Assembly: GCA_033439765.1 (NCBI GenBank)
Contig: JAULSN010000001.1
Span: 124,001-188,000, forward strand
Reading direction: 5' to 3'
DNA length: 64,000 nt
From: Lasiosphaeria ovina
Lineage: Eukaryota > Ascomycota > Sordariomycetes > Sordariales > Lasiosphaeriaceae
Shown here: positions 10,485 to 20,548 of the stretch, piece after piece
Layout of the letters: every line of letters begins with the position of its first letter
Numbering within the stretch: the stretch's first letter is position 1
Notes under the pieces: model-generated
Told to the model about the DNA's origin: nothing
Seen by the model: the letters and a program-made list of their open reading frames with translations, nothing else
Database searches by the model: none
Made by a program: the position numbers and the translations under genes

Positions 10485-11801
10485 ATGAGGATCCTTGCAG
10501 GCATCGTAGCGGCAGCTCTGCCAGGGCTTGCCGTTGGAGCAACCCAGCAGCGGGCCGACGTCTTCGTCTTCCAGAACAAGCAGCAGAGCGCCTCGCCCGA
10601 GAGACACTCGCTGCCCAAGGAAGTCGCACGCCACATCCTCTTGCAGAGGGTCCGTCAATCACCCGTCGTTGTTTGTCCCAAGAAATACTAATCGCCCGCG
10701 CAGACATCGCGACACCGCTATGGCAGCGACTTGCGCGATATCCCCAGCTCCTTCGACTCCGAGACAGTCGTCGAGTACATCGGAACGTACGGCCGAAACC
10801 CAACACCGCTGTTTGTGGAACCAGATACGATTGAGGCGGCCCAGCTTGTGGTTATCCTTGAGGGGGTTACCCCCCAGCACACCACACAGCTAGACAAAGC
10901 GCTCGGCGAAGAACCACAGCTCACGGCTTTCACTATATCCGACCCTCCGTCCGCGTTGGCAAACGACCGGTTGATGACGCTCTTCAAGAATCTGGGAGTA
11001 TCTTCTGCATCGCAGTGTGACATAAAATCTGTCATCAACCCCTCCAACATGAACTGCTGGGACGGGCCGTCGTCGGTTGTAAGATACGACCTCGCAAAGG
11101 TATTTACACACCCAATATTGACCCCTCAACCGCTCTGTTCTGCCGCCGGCCTACTCACGCTATAGTTATAGTCCCCGGAGATGTTCCAAGCTCTTCTCGA
11201 CAATCTCTCTCGGCTGGGCAAGTTTGTTCGGGTCGGCGACCTCGAAGCAGTGCTTGTTCTGATGCCAGAATCGACCCGCTCGTCCAAGCTGAACGACTGG
11301 AGCGCCGCTGCAGGGCTTGCTCAGTCCGACCTGCGTCGTCGCGGCGAGTCCGAGACGGTGATTGCCGACGAGACCGTCTCGTTTCCGACCAGTGCCCCAC
11401 CCACGGCCTTGGACGAAGGAGTAGTCGACGACAAGCGCCCACGGCCCCAGAAATTTAAGTCCGCGCCGCAGTGTTTCACCACGTTCAACAGCTGCATGGC
11501 GGGGACCGGCAACTGTACTAGTCACGGCCAGTGCGTCAACAAATATGGCGAGAACTCGACAAATGCGTGCTTCAGCTGCTCGTGCGTGCCTTCGATCGAG
11601 GGTGGCGAGATTTTTCATCAGACGATATACTGGGGCGGCAGCATGTGCCAGAAGAAGGACATCAGCGTGCAGTTCTGGCTGCTCACGGGATTTACAGTCA
11701 CCATCATTGGCGTCGTCACCGCTGCCATCGGGCTGCTGTTCAGTGTTGGCGAGGAGCAGCTGCCTGGCGTCATTGGGGCCGGTGTGAGCAGGACAAAGTA
11801 G
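10485..11801 (+). CDS. Vps3844/DUF3844-type secretory-pathway membrane protein
   Basis: Three exons, join(10485-10649, 10704-11099, 11172-11801), encode 396 residues. A signal peptide (MRILAGIVAAALPGLAVG) is followed by a lumenal region and then a cysteine-rich block near residues 285-345 (CFTTFNSC...TGNCTSHGQCVNKY...CFSCSC...C). A single transmembrane helix (FWLLTGFTVTIIGVVTAAIG, about 355-375) and a short cytosolic tail (EEQLPGVIGAGVSRTK) close it. This order and the TGNC.SHGQCV signature match the fungal C-terminal domain called Vps3844 or DUF3844, placed in the ER/vacuolar sorting route. The first donor is GTCCGT rather than GTRNGT, but the junction keeps frame and an ACTAAT branch site precedes the acceptor. 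Confidence 0.85.
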
Positions 11802-12215
11802 GATAAGCGGACAATGGAAGCCCGTCGAATGAGACGTTGAGTCTGTGTTACTGCAAACAGGCGTGTCGTTTCAAAGAGGTTCATGCTTATGGTTATGTGG
11901 GTTTAGGAAGCTGGGCAAGCATCACGAGATGCGCCTGCAAGTAAGTGTAATCAGTGGAGGCATTATCGGCCTGCCGGTTGTACCATATAGGTTGTATCGC
12001 TACACGGCGTTGGCATTGGTGAGGGTACATTTCTCTTGGGGGCAATAAGAGTGCTCCGTATTTTCATTTTTTTCTAGACCTATCTGCTACCGTTGGGAGA
12101 AAGCATACAAGTACACAGATGACCACCCCTTGCGCTATATTGATCTAGATAAGAGCATGAATTCACGATCGCGTATGTATTCATTGTTTAAATATTAGTA
12201 CATACCAGTAGTCTT
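11802..12215. other. Convergent intergenic region
   Basis: The region separates the 3-prime ends of two convergent genes. It is AT-richer than its flanks near 12055-12200 and no coding frame is supported. Confidence 0.5.
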
Positions 12216-13865
12216 TCAAGTCATCTCCACGTCTGGTCTCTTGGTTGGGGTACCAAAGCTCTCGAGACCGCGCTCGACAGGGAAGTCGCCCGCCATGCCC
12301 GGCGGCAATGGCCTCAGCGGCGACTGTGACACCAGCTTGGCCATATCACCAGCAACGGCAGCACTGCCCATGACAGCCTGGTATTTGGCGCCGGTCTTGT
12401 TCAGTTCCTCCTGCACCTCGTTCTCACGGGCTAAAATTTCTGCCCGTTCCTTCTCGAGGTCTGCTATCCTCGCCCGCTTCCTTGCCGCTTCGTCCTCCAA
12501 ACCCTGCACAAGACTGCGCATACGCTGTAGAACATCTTGCAGTTCGGGCAGCGGTTTCATGCGCGGGATTATGTTGACGCCGCCGCCGCCATCCATGCCG
12601 TCTTCATCGTCTGGTCTATGCAGACCGTCTAAGCCCGCCCGTCGCTGTGCAGCTTCGTAGGCTGCCCGCCGCTCTGCCTCGCTGTCGTCGCTCTCCGCGT
12701 CAGAGCCATCATCGGCGGCGCCGATCAGTTCCGCCATCTCTTGCCGGTGCCGCTTTTCCGCCTCGCGCTCGGCTTTCCGGCCCAGCGCGAGCCCGCCGTC
12801 CGACACGAACTCGTCGTAGCCCTCACCGAGATCCTCATCCTCGGCGATCAGCCGCGACTCGGATGCTTTCTTCGTCTTGGACTCGAACCGGACCGACACG
12901 CGGCCAGACTCCTCTTCCTCCTCGTCCGAGCCACCCTCGAGCGAGATGAACTCGGCTTCGTGGGCTAGTCGCACGCGCCGCTCTTTGCGCTCGCGAATCT
13001 CAGTCTCGGTGAGGATGTTTGCGTTGGCTGAAGGTCGCTGTGCCACGAGCGCTTGGGCAGATGGCGGCCGCCAGGTCACGTCTTGTGACTGCACGATCAG
13101 AGCCCCGTCGAGCTCCGACGGATCCAGGTCCATGACATCGCCGTCGTCGGCGACGCGTAGCGACGCCAGGTTCTGAGGCGTGTTGGGTGTCGAGCTCTGG
13201 AGTTCTTCGAGATACTCTTTGCTGTACCTCGGACGCTCCTCTTCGGCGCCGAAGCGCAGGGCGAGGCTTTGGGAGGAAGCGGATTTACGCAGCGCGTTGT
13301 TCTCGAGCGCCCGTTGACTGAGCGTCTTCCGGGGCGTGGAAAGTTCGGGCTGTCCGCTGGTGCTTTCGCCTTCGATAGTGTTTGCTGGCTCGCTTGGCCC
13401 AAACGAGAGGCGGGATGTGGACGCCCGTTTCTTCTGTTTCGTAGAGCCGGAACGGCTGAGCGATGGCTGTATGACTACTGACGCTGCGCCGCCGTCGTCC
13501 TCGTTGGCCGAAGAAGCTGTCCCGACATCTCTACCAAGGATGCTGCTATCACCAGCGTAGGTTTCGTCATTGTCGTTGAAATTGATGCTTTTTCGGAGAG
13601 ACGAGGATTTGGAAGGTTTGTTGCGTCCGAATTTGATCGGCGCTATGGGAACTGGGGCAGCGCATCAGCTTGCTTGTTCTTTTTTGGTTCATGGTATCAG
13701 CAAAGTGATGTGTCATAGCATGCTATGGCAGTGTAGAGGGTGGCAGCTTGGCTACTCACCATCTTTGGTGCCCTCGTCGCCTCCGATCAAAAGGCTCGCA
13801 TCGTCATCTTCGTCGTCAAGGGTTTGGATAATGCGCGGCTTGCGCTTCGCACCAAACGAGCTCAT
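12216..13865 (-). CDS. NTR2: Nineteen-complex-related protein 2 (Ntr2), spliceosome disassembly factor
   Basis: Two exons, complement(12216-13642, 13760-13865), give 510 residues. The start MSSFGAKRKPRIIQTLDDE, a Ser-rich middle, and the segment MDLDPSELDGALIVQSQ (near residue 205) match fungal Ntr2-domain proteins. An acidic stretch and a long C-terminal coiled coil (LQDVLQRMRSLVQGLEDEA... to about residue 460) follow. Ntr2 pairs with Ntr1 to recruit the helicase Prp43 for intron-lariat spliceosome disassembly in the nucleus. It shares a 306-bp divergent promoter with the SmG gene, another splicing factor. The family is poorly conserved outside its core, so the symbol is assigned by pattern, not by alignment. 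Confidence 0.8.
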
Positions 13866-14171
13866 CGCGAATTGTTGGTATCCAATTTTAACGAACTGGT
13901 TCCGATTTTGGTGTGGCTTTGATCAATTGCGAAATTCCAAGTAGTTGTCTGCCTTATTGTACGGAGTAGGATAGTGTATAACGAGGGGCGAGAGCTCGTC
14001 AACGGGCAAGCTTGCCTGCCCTGCCGCAGCCTTATCTTATCGCGAAGTTCCCCATATGCACATGGCCCGAGCTCCTCAGGAATTTGAATTTCCCCAAGCA
14101 ACTGCGACGCGCCCCGCGCCTACACCGTCGTTCAAGCTTCTGCACGAGAAGAATCGCGAACGAAAAGCACA
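13866..14171. promoter_or_regulatory. Shared divergent promoter of Ntr2 and SmG
   Basis: The two start codons (13865 minus, 14172 plus) face away from each other across 306 bp that hold no open frame of note. Both genes act in pre-mRNA splicing, so coordinated expression is plausible. A specific TATA box or factor site is not evident to me. Confidence 0.5.
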
Positions 14172-14625
14172 ATGGCTCCCGCTCAACCCGAACTCAAGAA
14201 AGTATATGACAGCTCCTCTCCAGAGCGTCGCAGCTTTTTGAAGCGCGCTAACCCACTTAAACAGTATCTCGACAAGAGACTGTTCGTCCAGCTCAACGGA
14301 AGCCGGAAGGTCATCGGTGTTCTTCGTGGATACGATGTGCGCTACCCTCCCCTACCCTCCCCTCGAAGCACGAATGCAATCACTAACCCATAAACCCCGG
14401 CGATAGGTCTTCCTGAACATTGTTCTAGACGATGCGGTCGAGGAGAAGGAAGGTGGTGAGAAGGAGAGTCTTGGCATGGTGGTACGTTTTGATATCAATT
14501 TTGGCTTCCAATTTCATGCCACAAGAGGTGCTAATTGACTGCTTCTCCAGGTCATCCGCGGTAATTCGGTTGTCATGCTGGAGGCTCTCGAGAGAATCGG
14601 TGGCGATGATCGTGGCCCGCGCTAA
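14172..14625 (+). CDS. SMX2: Small nuclear ribonucleoprotein G (Sm core protein SmG)
   Basis: Four short exons, join(14172-14201, 14265-14336, 14407-14481, 14551-14625), encode 83 residues, close to the usual 76-80 for SmG. The Sm1 motif is present (KRLFVQLNGSRKVIGVLRGYDVFLN) and the Sm2 motif near the end has the diagnostic IRGNSVVMLEAL. SmG is one of seven Sm proteins forming the ring on U1, U2, U4 and U5 snRNAs. Introns fall at family-typical places with exon sizes of 30, 72, 75 and 75 nt, all phase 0. The gene is divergent from Ntr2. The S. cerevisiae orthologue is SMX2. Confidence 0.93.
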
Positions 14626-15701
14626 GGCTTGTCCCACAGATATTTTCGGGTGGAAGTTGCGGGAAGCGCTTAATTACTCACCGTCGCGTGTTCTCTCGTC
14701 CTTGCGATCGGGCGCGAACCCGAAGCGGGAGAAGTCGTCGGTCACATTCTTGAAATACGACATGGCGATCTTGCACCAATGTCGCGCGGTTACGAGTTCA
14801 CTGCGTGACTTAAGATTGTCCGTGGATACGAATAACTTCAGGTAGCTGGAACGACGGAAGGGTCCGGCGATTAGTGCCTTCCTAGTGAGGATTGTCCGGG
14901 ACAACGAGCTATGAAGCAAAGAGATAACGCCGAAGATTAGAAAGGACTCGATTCGTTCTTATAATTATTCACTTGCAGCGCTCAGCTTCAGCCTCAGCCT
15001 GTAGCAAACATGCACCCTCCCTCCCGGTCGCTGTGCTTTTCCAGCTCCATTCTGCCCTGCTCGCTGCCACCTAATGAACGGGAGGGTCTTGAACCCCGCG
15101 GCCGCAACTCACAGGTACCTAAGCGAGCAAGTAATTGGGCAACCTTAGGCTGCCTCCAGTGAGAAAAGCCAAACGCCCTTTGCTTGGATACGGCCTTCCA
15201 TGGCTTGGCGTCTGATAAGACACGTCCACGGTGCATGGCATTCGATCCCGTCGTGTTCGTGTTGCGTTTGTCGAGGAGACCGTAGACGGACCCGCGAGTG
15301 CGGGGTCGGGTGCTAGCTGGTCCCCTAACCTAGCTCGTTGCCCTGTGCTCTCGTAACTTCGTTGGAGAATCCCCCACTGCGCCCCCCGCGTTTGAGAGAG
15401 GGGTGGCCTGGGCGCAGAAAAGTGCCCCTCCACTTCCGAAGAGGCGCCAACGTGATGGCGCCGCAACGGCGCCGCGGAGCTGAAACCGACTTGTTCGACC
15501 CCCGACAAACCTCGCAGAAGCACAAACCAAAAAGGCTCCCGCTCGTTCGCTCTCCCATCATCAATCTCTGCTTCAACTCACAAAGGCCAAGCAAGACCTA
15601 CTCCAGAATTTATTCGAGCCCGACCAGTCCGATCTCTGTCTACTCCTGAGACTCGTCCTGCGCCGCCATCCCTTTGCGCCCTTCAACTTCTCTAAGACAC
15701 A
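14626..15701. other. Intergenic region with metacaspase promoter
   Basis: Between the SmG stop and the metacaspase start there are several short overlapping frames on both strands with no splice or domain support. The last 200 bp are pyrimidine-rich on the plus strand (tctcccatcatcaatctctg), typical of fungal leaders. Confidence 0.5.
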
Positions 15702-17273
15702 ATGGCATATAACGAGTGGCCCGGCGCAAACCATGGTCCTGACAGACAACAACAACAACAAGGCAACGGATATTATCAACAAGGGGGACAGCCTGGGGGG
15801 TACGATGGATACCAACAGCCTCCGCTGCAATGGGGCCAGCAGCCACCGCCTCAGCAGTACAACCAGGGCGGACCGTATGGTTACCAGCCGGGTTATGGCC
15901 CGCAGCACCCGCACAACCCACCGCCAAATTCTCCTCCGCAGAACCTTGATCAATACGGCTACCCTCGAGCCCGCGCTGCCCGTCCGCCAGCGGGCCAGCA
16001 GCAGTTTGCCCAAGGCATTGACTACACGTTCCAGTACTCTGACTGCTCTGGCAAGCGCAAGGCCTTGTTGATAGGAATCAACTACACGGGCCAGAAGAAC
16101 CCACTGCATGGGTGCATTAACGACGCACTGAACTTGCGCGACTACCTCATCAAGGAACACAGGTACAGGTTGGAAGACATGGTTATGCTCACCGATGACC
16201 AGAGCGACCCCAACTTCCAACCCACCAAGGCCAACATCTTGCGCGCCATGAACTGGCTTGTCACGGGTGCTGAACCCAACGACGCGCTGTTCTTACACTA
16301 TTCCGGTAAGCTGCTTGTCTAATATGTATTCCACAGTTCTCAGGGGAAGTGGAAACCTGCTAACCGGGCGCGTAAAACACCACAGGCCACGGTGGACAGA
16401 CAGCGGACAAGGATGGCGACGAGGGGGATGGCCACGATGAGGTCATTTACCCTGTCGACTGGGAACAGACCCACCAGTTCATTGTCGACGACCAGATCCA
16501 CGACGTCGTGGTCAAGCCGCTAAAGGCTGGCGTGCGTCTGACAGCAATCTTCGACAGCTGCCACTCGGGCTCTGTGATGGACCTTCCCTACCTGTACAGC
16601 ACCCAAGGCGTGCTCAAAACACCGAACCTGGCTGCCGAGGCCGGTCAGGGCCTTCTCCAGGTCTTTAGCGATTTGGCCAAAGGCGGTACCGACAAGGCCA
16701 TGGAGAGCTTCGGCAGCACGTTTATGTCCCTAGCCAAGTCAGCTCTGACGGGTAATAAAGCCTACGAACAGACCAAACGGACAAAAACGTCTGCTGCGGA
16801 CGTTGTCATGTGGAGTGGGAGCAAGGACGACCAAACATCGTGAGTTTCCTTTCTGTTCTACTCCCCCTTAAATAGCCTCCTACCCCGACCCCGAACCCTT
16901 TTGGTCAAAGGCGGTCGTGTGCTAAGTTGTCCACCTTTCGCAGTGCCGACACGAAAGTGAACTCGAAGGCCACGGGCGCCATGTCGCATGCCTTTATCGA
17001 GGCGCTCAGGAGGGACCCGCAGCAGAGCTACACAGAGATGCTCAACAGTATCCGCGAGATCCTCAAAGCATCAAACCTGTCGCAAAAACCTCAGCTATCT
17101 TGCAGCCATCCTCTCGGTTAGTTCCCCACCTCACCCACTCATTCCCCCTCACATCCTCGGCGACGTGACTGGGACAGTTGTCATTGTACCAAGAGCGGCG
17201 GCCCAAGACATAAAGACAATGTGCTCACTTTTTCTTGCCCGGAATAGATGTGGACCTGCTCTTCGTAATGTGA
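15702..17273 (+). CDS. MCA1: Type I metacaspase
   Basis: Four exons, join(15702-16305, 16386-16839, 16944-17116, 17248-17273), encode 418 residues. The first 110 residues are a Gln/Pro/Gly/Tyr-rich prodomain with repeated [15 protein letters not shown] pieces. The caspase-like fold starts at about 123 ([14 protein letters not shown]). The catalytic dyad is His in HYSGHGG (about 204) and Cys in DSCHSGS (about 260). The last exon is 26 nt and supplies only the C-terminal DVDLLFVM, a conserved ending of fungal metacaspases, which confirms the splice. Metacaspases cleave after Arg/Lys, need calcium, and act in stress survival, protein quality control and cell death in the cytosol. Confidence 0.95.
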
Positions 17274-18225
17274 GACGGCATTTCGGCCCTCCGCCCTGCC
17301 CAGACACGAAACTCTATCACATTTTCGATCTTCACAAACGGCCTCTTGCGGGTTGTCGATCGGGAAGGCCCGTGAACTTTTGGCCTATCTGCGCTCTTTT
17401 GCCGCGATCGTTTATTGCTTACGGTAGATCTGAAGATCATTTTCTTAGATGTGAATCACTGGCAGGGGTGGGGCGGAGGTCCGGACGGCACACTGGGACG
17501 TTTTCTTTCACTTTCCGTCTTGAGTTTGGGTATGCTATTTAGCGTAGGCTCAGTGTCACCCGGTGGGAAAGCCGGCAGTTGTCCTTGGACAACGTAATAC
17601 GCGAATGGAAAGGACAATAAAACTGTGGTTTCTTTTACTCTTCCCTGTGATCCGTGGCTGGTGCAACAGTCTTGGTTCGGATAATTTTGAAGGGCTGCAC
17701 AATCCGACATACGTACATAGGTACCTACGTCTTCACCCCGATGGTCGTTGGCACAGTCCAAGTCTCGCAACTATTTGCGCCTGCTGGTATTAGACAGAAT
17801 TGGAATATAATTAAGACATACTGAGTTATGGCCCGGGCCAAAGTTTTTGCCTACAATGCTCGAAATGACTATAGTTGTCAGACAAAAAATGGTGCAACCC
17901 CGAAGGAAGTCAGGAGAGAAGCTAACAACGGGAAACAAGATTGGGTCAGATTATTACAGATAAAAAAAAGAGAAATCCGGAAACAAGAGAAACTGGGTAT
18001 AATAAATAATATTCAGGGACAAAATTGAAGGGAAATGAAGGGGGAGAAAGAGCAAAGAGAAAAAAAGGCGTTGGATATCCAGGACAATCCGCATCCAAAA
18101 ACCTTAACGTTAGATTTCGCCGTCGTCGCATGAGCTCGCCTGCCTTGTCTTCGCCGACAACCCGGCAAGTCCTCGCCTGATCATCCACATACACGTCTAG
18201 GGAAGCTACGCAGAAAGCACTGACG
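17274..18225. other. Convergent intergenic region
   Basis: About 950 bp between the metacaspase and RGS stops. It holds short frames only, and an A-rich part at 17880-18070. No gene is supported. Confidence 0.5.
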
Positions 18226-20428
18226 CTAACCGATCAGAGGCTTTAGGAATGACAAGACGCGGTGCATGGACTCCTTGGAGCCGGTTGTCTCGTACGTCTC
18301 GTCAGTGCGGGCGGTGCCGGACGAGCTCTCCGAGTTGCGTCGCTCGCGGACGTACTTGGGCCACGTGTTGGTGAGCACGAGGTACTTGACACTGCCGTAG
18401 GCGGCGTCGAAGACGGTGGCGCCAAACGCCTGCGGAATGTCACCGTTGAAGACAGCGAACTTGGCACCCGCCGCCAGGACGGTGGCACTGCTACACGTGA
18501 GGGCGAGGGTGTCTATGCTATGGGCGGCAACGGCCGCGGATGCCTCCTTATCGAGCATGCCAGCCTCGGATCCTTGCGACTGCTGCGCTGCGCGATCGGC
18601 AAGAGGCGAGTCCCAGGCGACTTCGGCAAAGGGAGACACGGCATCGGCGCCACTGCTCTTGTCGCCGTCGCCCAGTACGCTGCGTGCCGCGCGCTCGAAC
18701 GTGCCCTCAAGCTTGCGCAGGTCGGGCCAAGCGATATTGATGGGGAAGTCGGCGTCGCGCGGGCTGATGAAGCCGGTGTAGATGCGCAGTGCGTCGGTGA
18801 AATACTGGCGGACAAGTTCGGGTGTGACGCCATCCTGGCCGTCCTGGCGGAAATCTTGGCTGATCACGGCCTTCCAGTCAGCCACGGCAGTGAAGAAGGC
18901 AATGTTTTCGCCAGAAAAGTCGCGGCGCGCCAAGAACTGGCGGAGCGGCTCGGGGTTCTTGTGCAGGACGTGCTCTAGTGCCTTCATAGTCAGGATGCTG
19001 TCGTCGCTATACTTTTCGATATCGGGCTGCTCTGAGGGCTGGTTGGGCTCGAATATGGACAATTTCTTCCAGGGGTCGAAGCTGCTTGGCTCTCCGATTT
19101 GGGTGGACGTGGGGCTCAGGGGCGGTGTCGTCCCGCCGCTGTCTCTTCCAGAGAACGAAACACTATGGTCTTCCACCTCTCGTTGTTCTCGTTTGTCTCC
19201 TTGGATATGACCGAGTCCCTCCAGACATGCCAGCACGGGACGAAGACGGTGAATATCTCCATGACGAATATCGAGATACAGATCCTGCAGTGTTTGTCAA
19301 CAATCGCGCTGCGGAAGACAAGCATGTGCGCCAAGAGCCTGCGAAACTCAAAACTGACCATTGAGGTGGCACAAAGTATGCATTCACGGGTGCCATGGCG
19401 GGAACGTAGAGAGCAATCAGCCACATGGGCGCCGCGGGGAGCCTGTAAAGTCGGTGGTTAGTCAAATTGCGATTGCACCGGCCGGAAAGGAGGAAGGAGG
19501 CAGAGCCCTTCACTTACCCAGCGATGCAGCAGGCAACTGTCTGAAGTTGCCAGCCATGGGTGTCGTGTATGCCTCTTGACTTCCACAAAATGATGGGCGC
19601 AACAACCCACGCCCACAGGAGCTGCCAAACGAGCGATGGAATCCTAGCGACTGTGTAAGCTGGGTGTGCCTTGGGGTTCAGGACCTATTTTGACCTCACC
19701 ATTCCCAATCTCTGCCCTGATGCATGGAAATCTCGGCAGGGGTATTTCCGGGTGCCTCCGTTCCAGGAATGCCGAAGTCGGCATGGAACTTGCGCGAAAT
19801 CATGTAGAAAATCACAACCACAAAAAGCTGAAATCGTTAGGTGGGCAAGGAGATAATTATGAGGGGTGGAATTGTGGTTGCTTACCTGGACTACCATGCC
19901 TAGGGTAATGAATGTGAACATCTTTGTCGAGTAGTCCATCTTACGGACCCGGCCGGCTAGTTTGTTCTTTTTCGGGGGATGCTTTTCGTTGTACCAGCTG
20001 CTTGCCTGGCTCGCTTGGCTTAGAGGCCGAGCGAAGCGGCTCTGTGCCTTGGCAACGTGGAGAAACTGGCTATTGCCTGCCTGGAACAATGCGATGCCAA
20101 AGGGGTACCACAGGCCCATGACCCAGTACTCGGCCATCTCGGGTACAAGAGGACCTATGGTGTAGGTGATCTGCGCAGCGACCCAGTAGAGGTGAAGGAG
20201 AACAAGACCGGCAAATGTTGGAGTCAGGCCACGCCGTCTAAGCGCCGGTTTCTGGCGGTTCACCCAGAGGAAGACCATGCCGCCAACCAGCACAACCGTC
20301 CAAACGGCAGCAAATGTATCCCAGAAGATGCCGACGACACCGAACCTGAGCTCAGGCTTGGTGTCCGGCGTGGTGCCAAATTCCGATCCGACGGTTGCGG
20401 CCTTAGCCGACTCCCGTGGCAGAATCAT
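18226..20428 (-). CDS. Membrane-anchored regulator of G-protein signalling (7-helix RGS protein)
   Basis: Exons on the minus strand are 20428-19886, 19827-19700, 19643-19518, 19442-19359 and from 19284 onward to a stop at 18226. Helices occur as [74 protein letters not shown] and [18 protein letters not shown], as in fungal membrane RGS proteins. The cytosolic C-terminal half carries an RGS domain starting near [17 protein letters not shown] and [13 protein letters not shown] domains speed GTP hydrolysis on G-alpha. The reading frame changes between about 19190 and 19100 without a strong donor. A weak intron (for example a 62- or 74-nt one ending in GAG) must be assumed, or there is a frameshift, so that junction is unresolved. 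Confidence 0.85.
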
Positions 20429-20460
20429 GGCGTGTGGGTGGTGTGATGACAGAGATAGAG

Positions 20461-20465
<5 letters not shown>

Positions 20466-20546
<81 letters not shown>
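20466..20546. repeat. (GA)n microsatellite, about 40 units
   Basis: An uninterrupted GA/CT dinucleotide run of about 81 bp starts 38 bp upstream of the RGS start codon, so it lies in the 5-prime leader or core promoter, where it reads as CT on the coding strand. Confidence 0.95.

Positions 20547-20548
<2 letters not shown>

Noticed and set aside
14674..14919. Minus-strand frame of 81 codons next to SmG.
   Set aside because: It is overlapped by an equally long plus-strand frame, has no splice signals and no recognisable domain.
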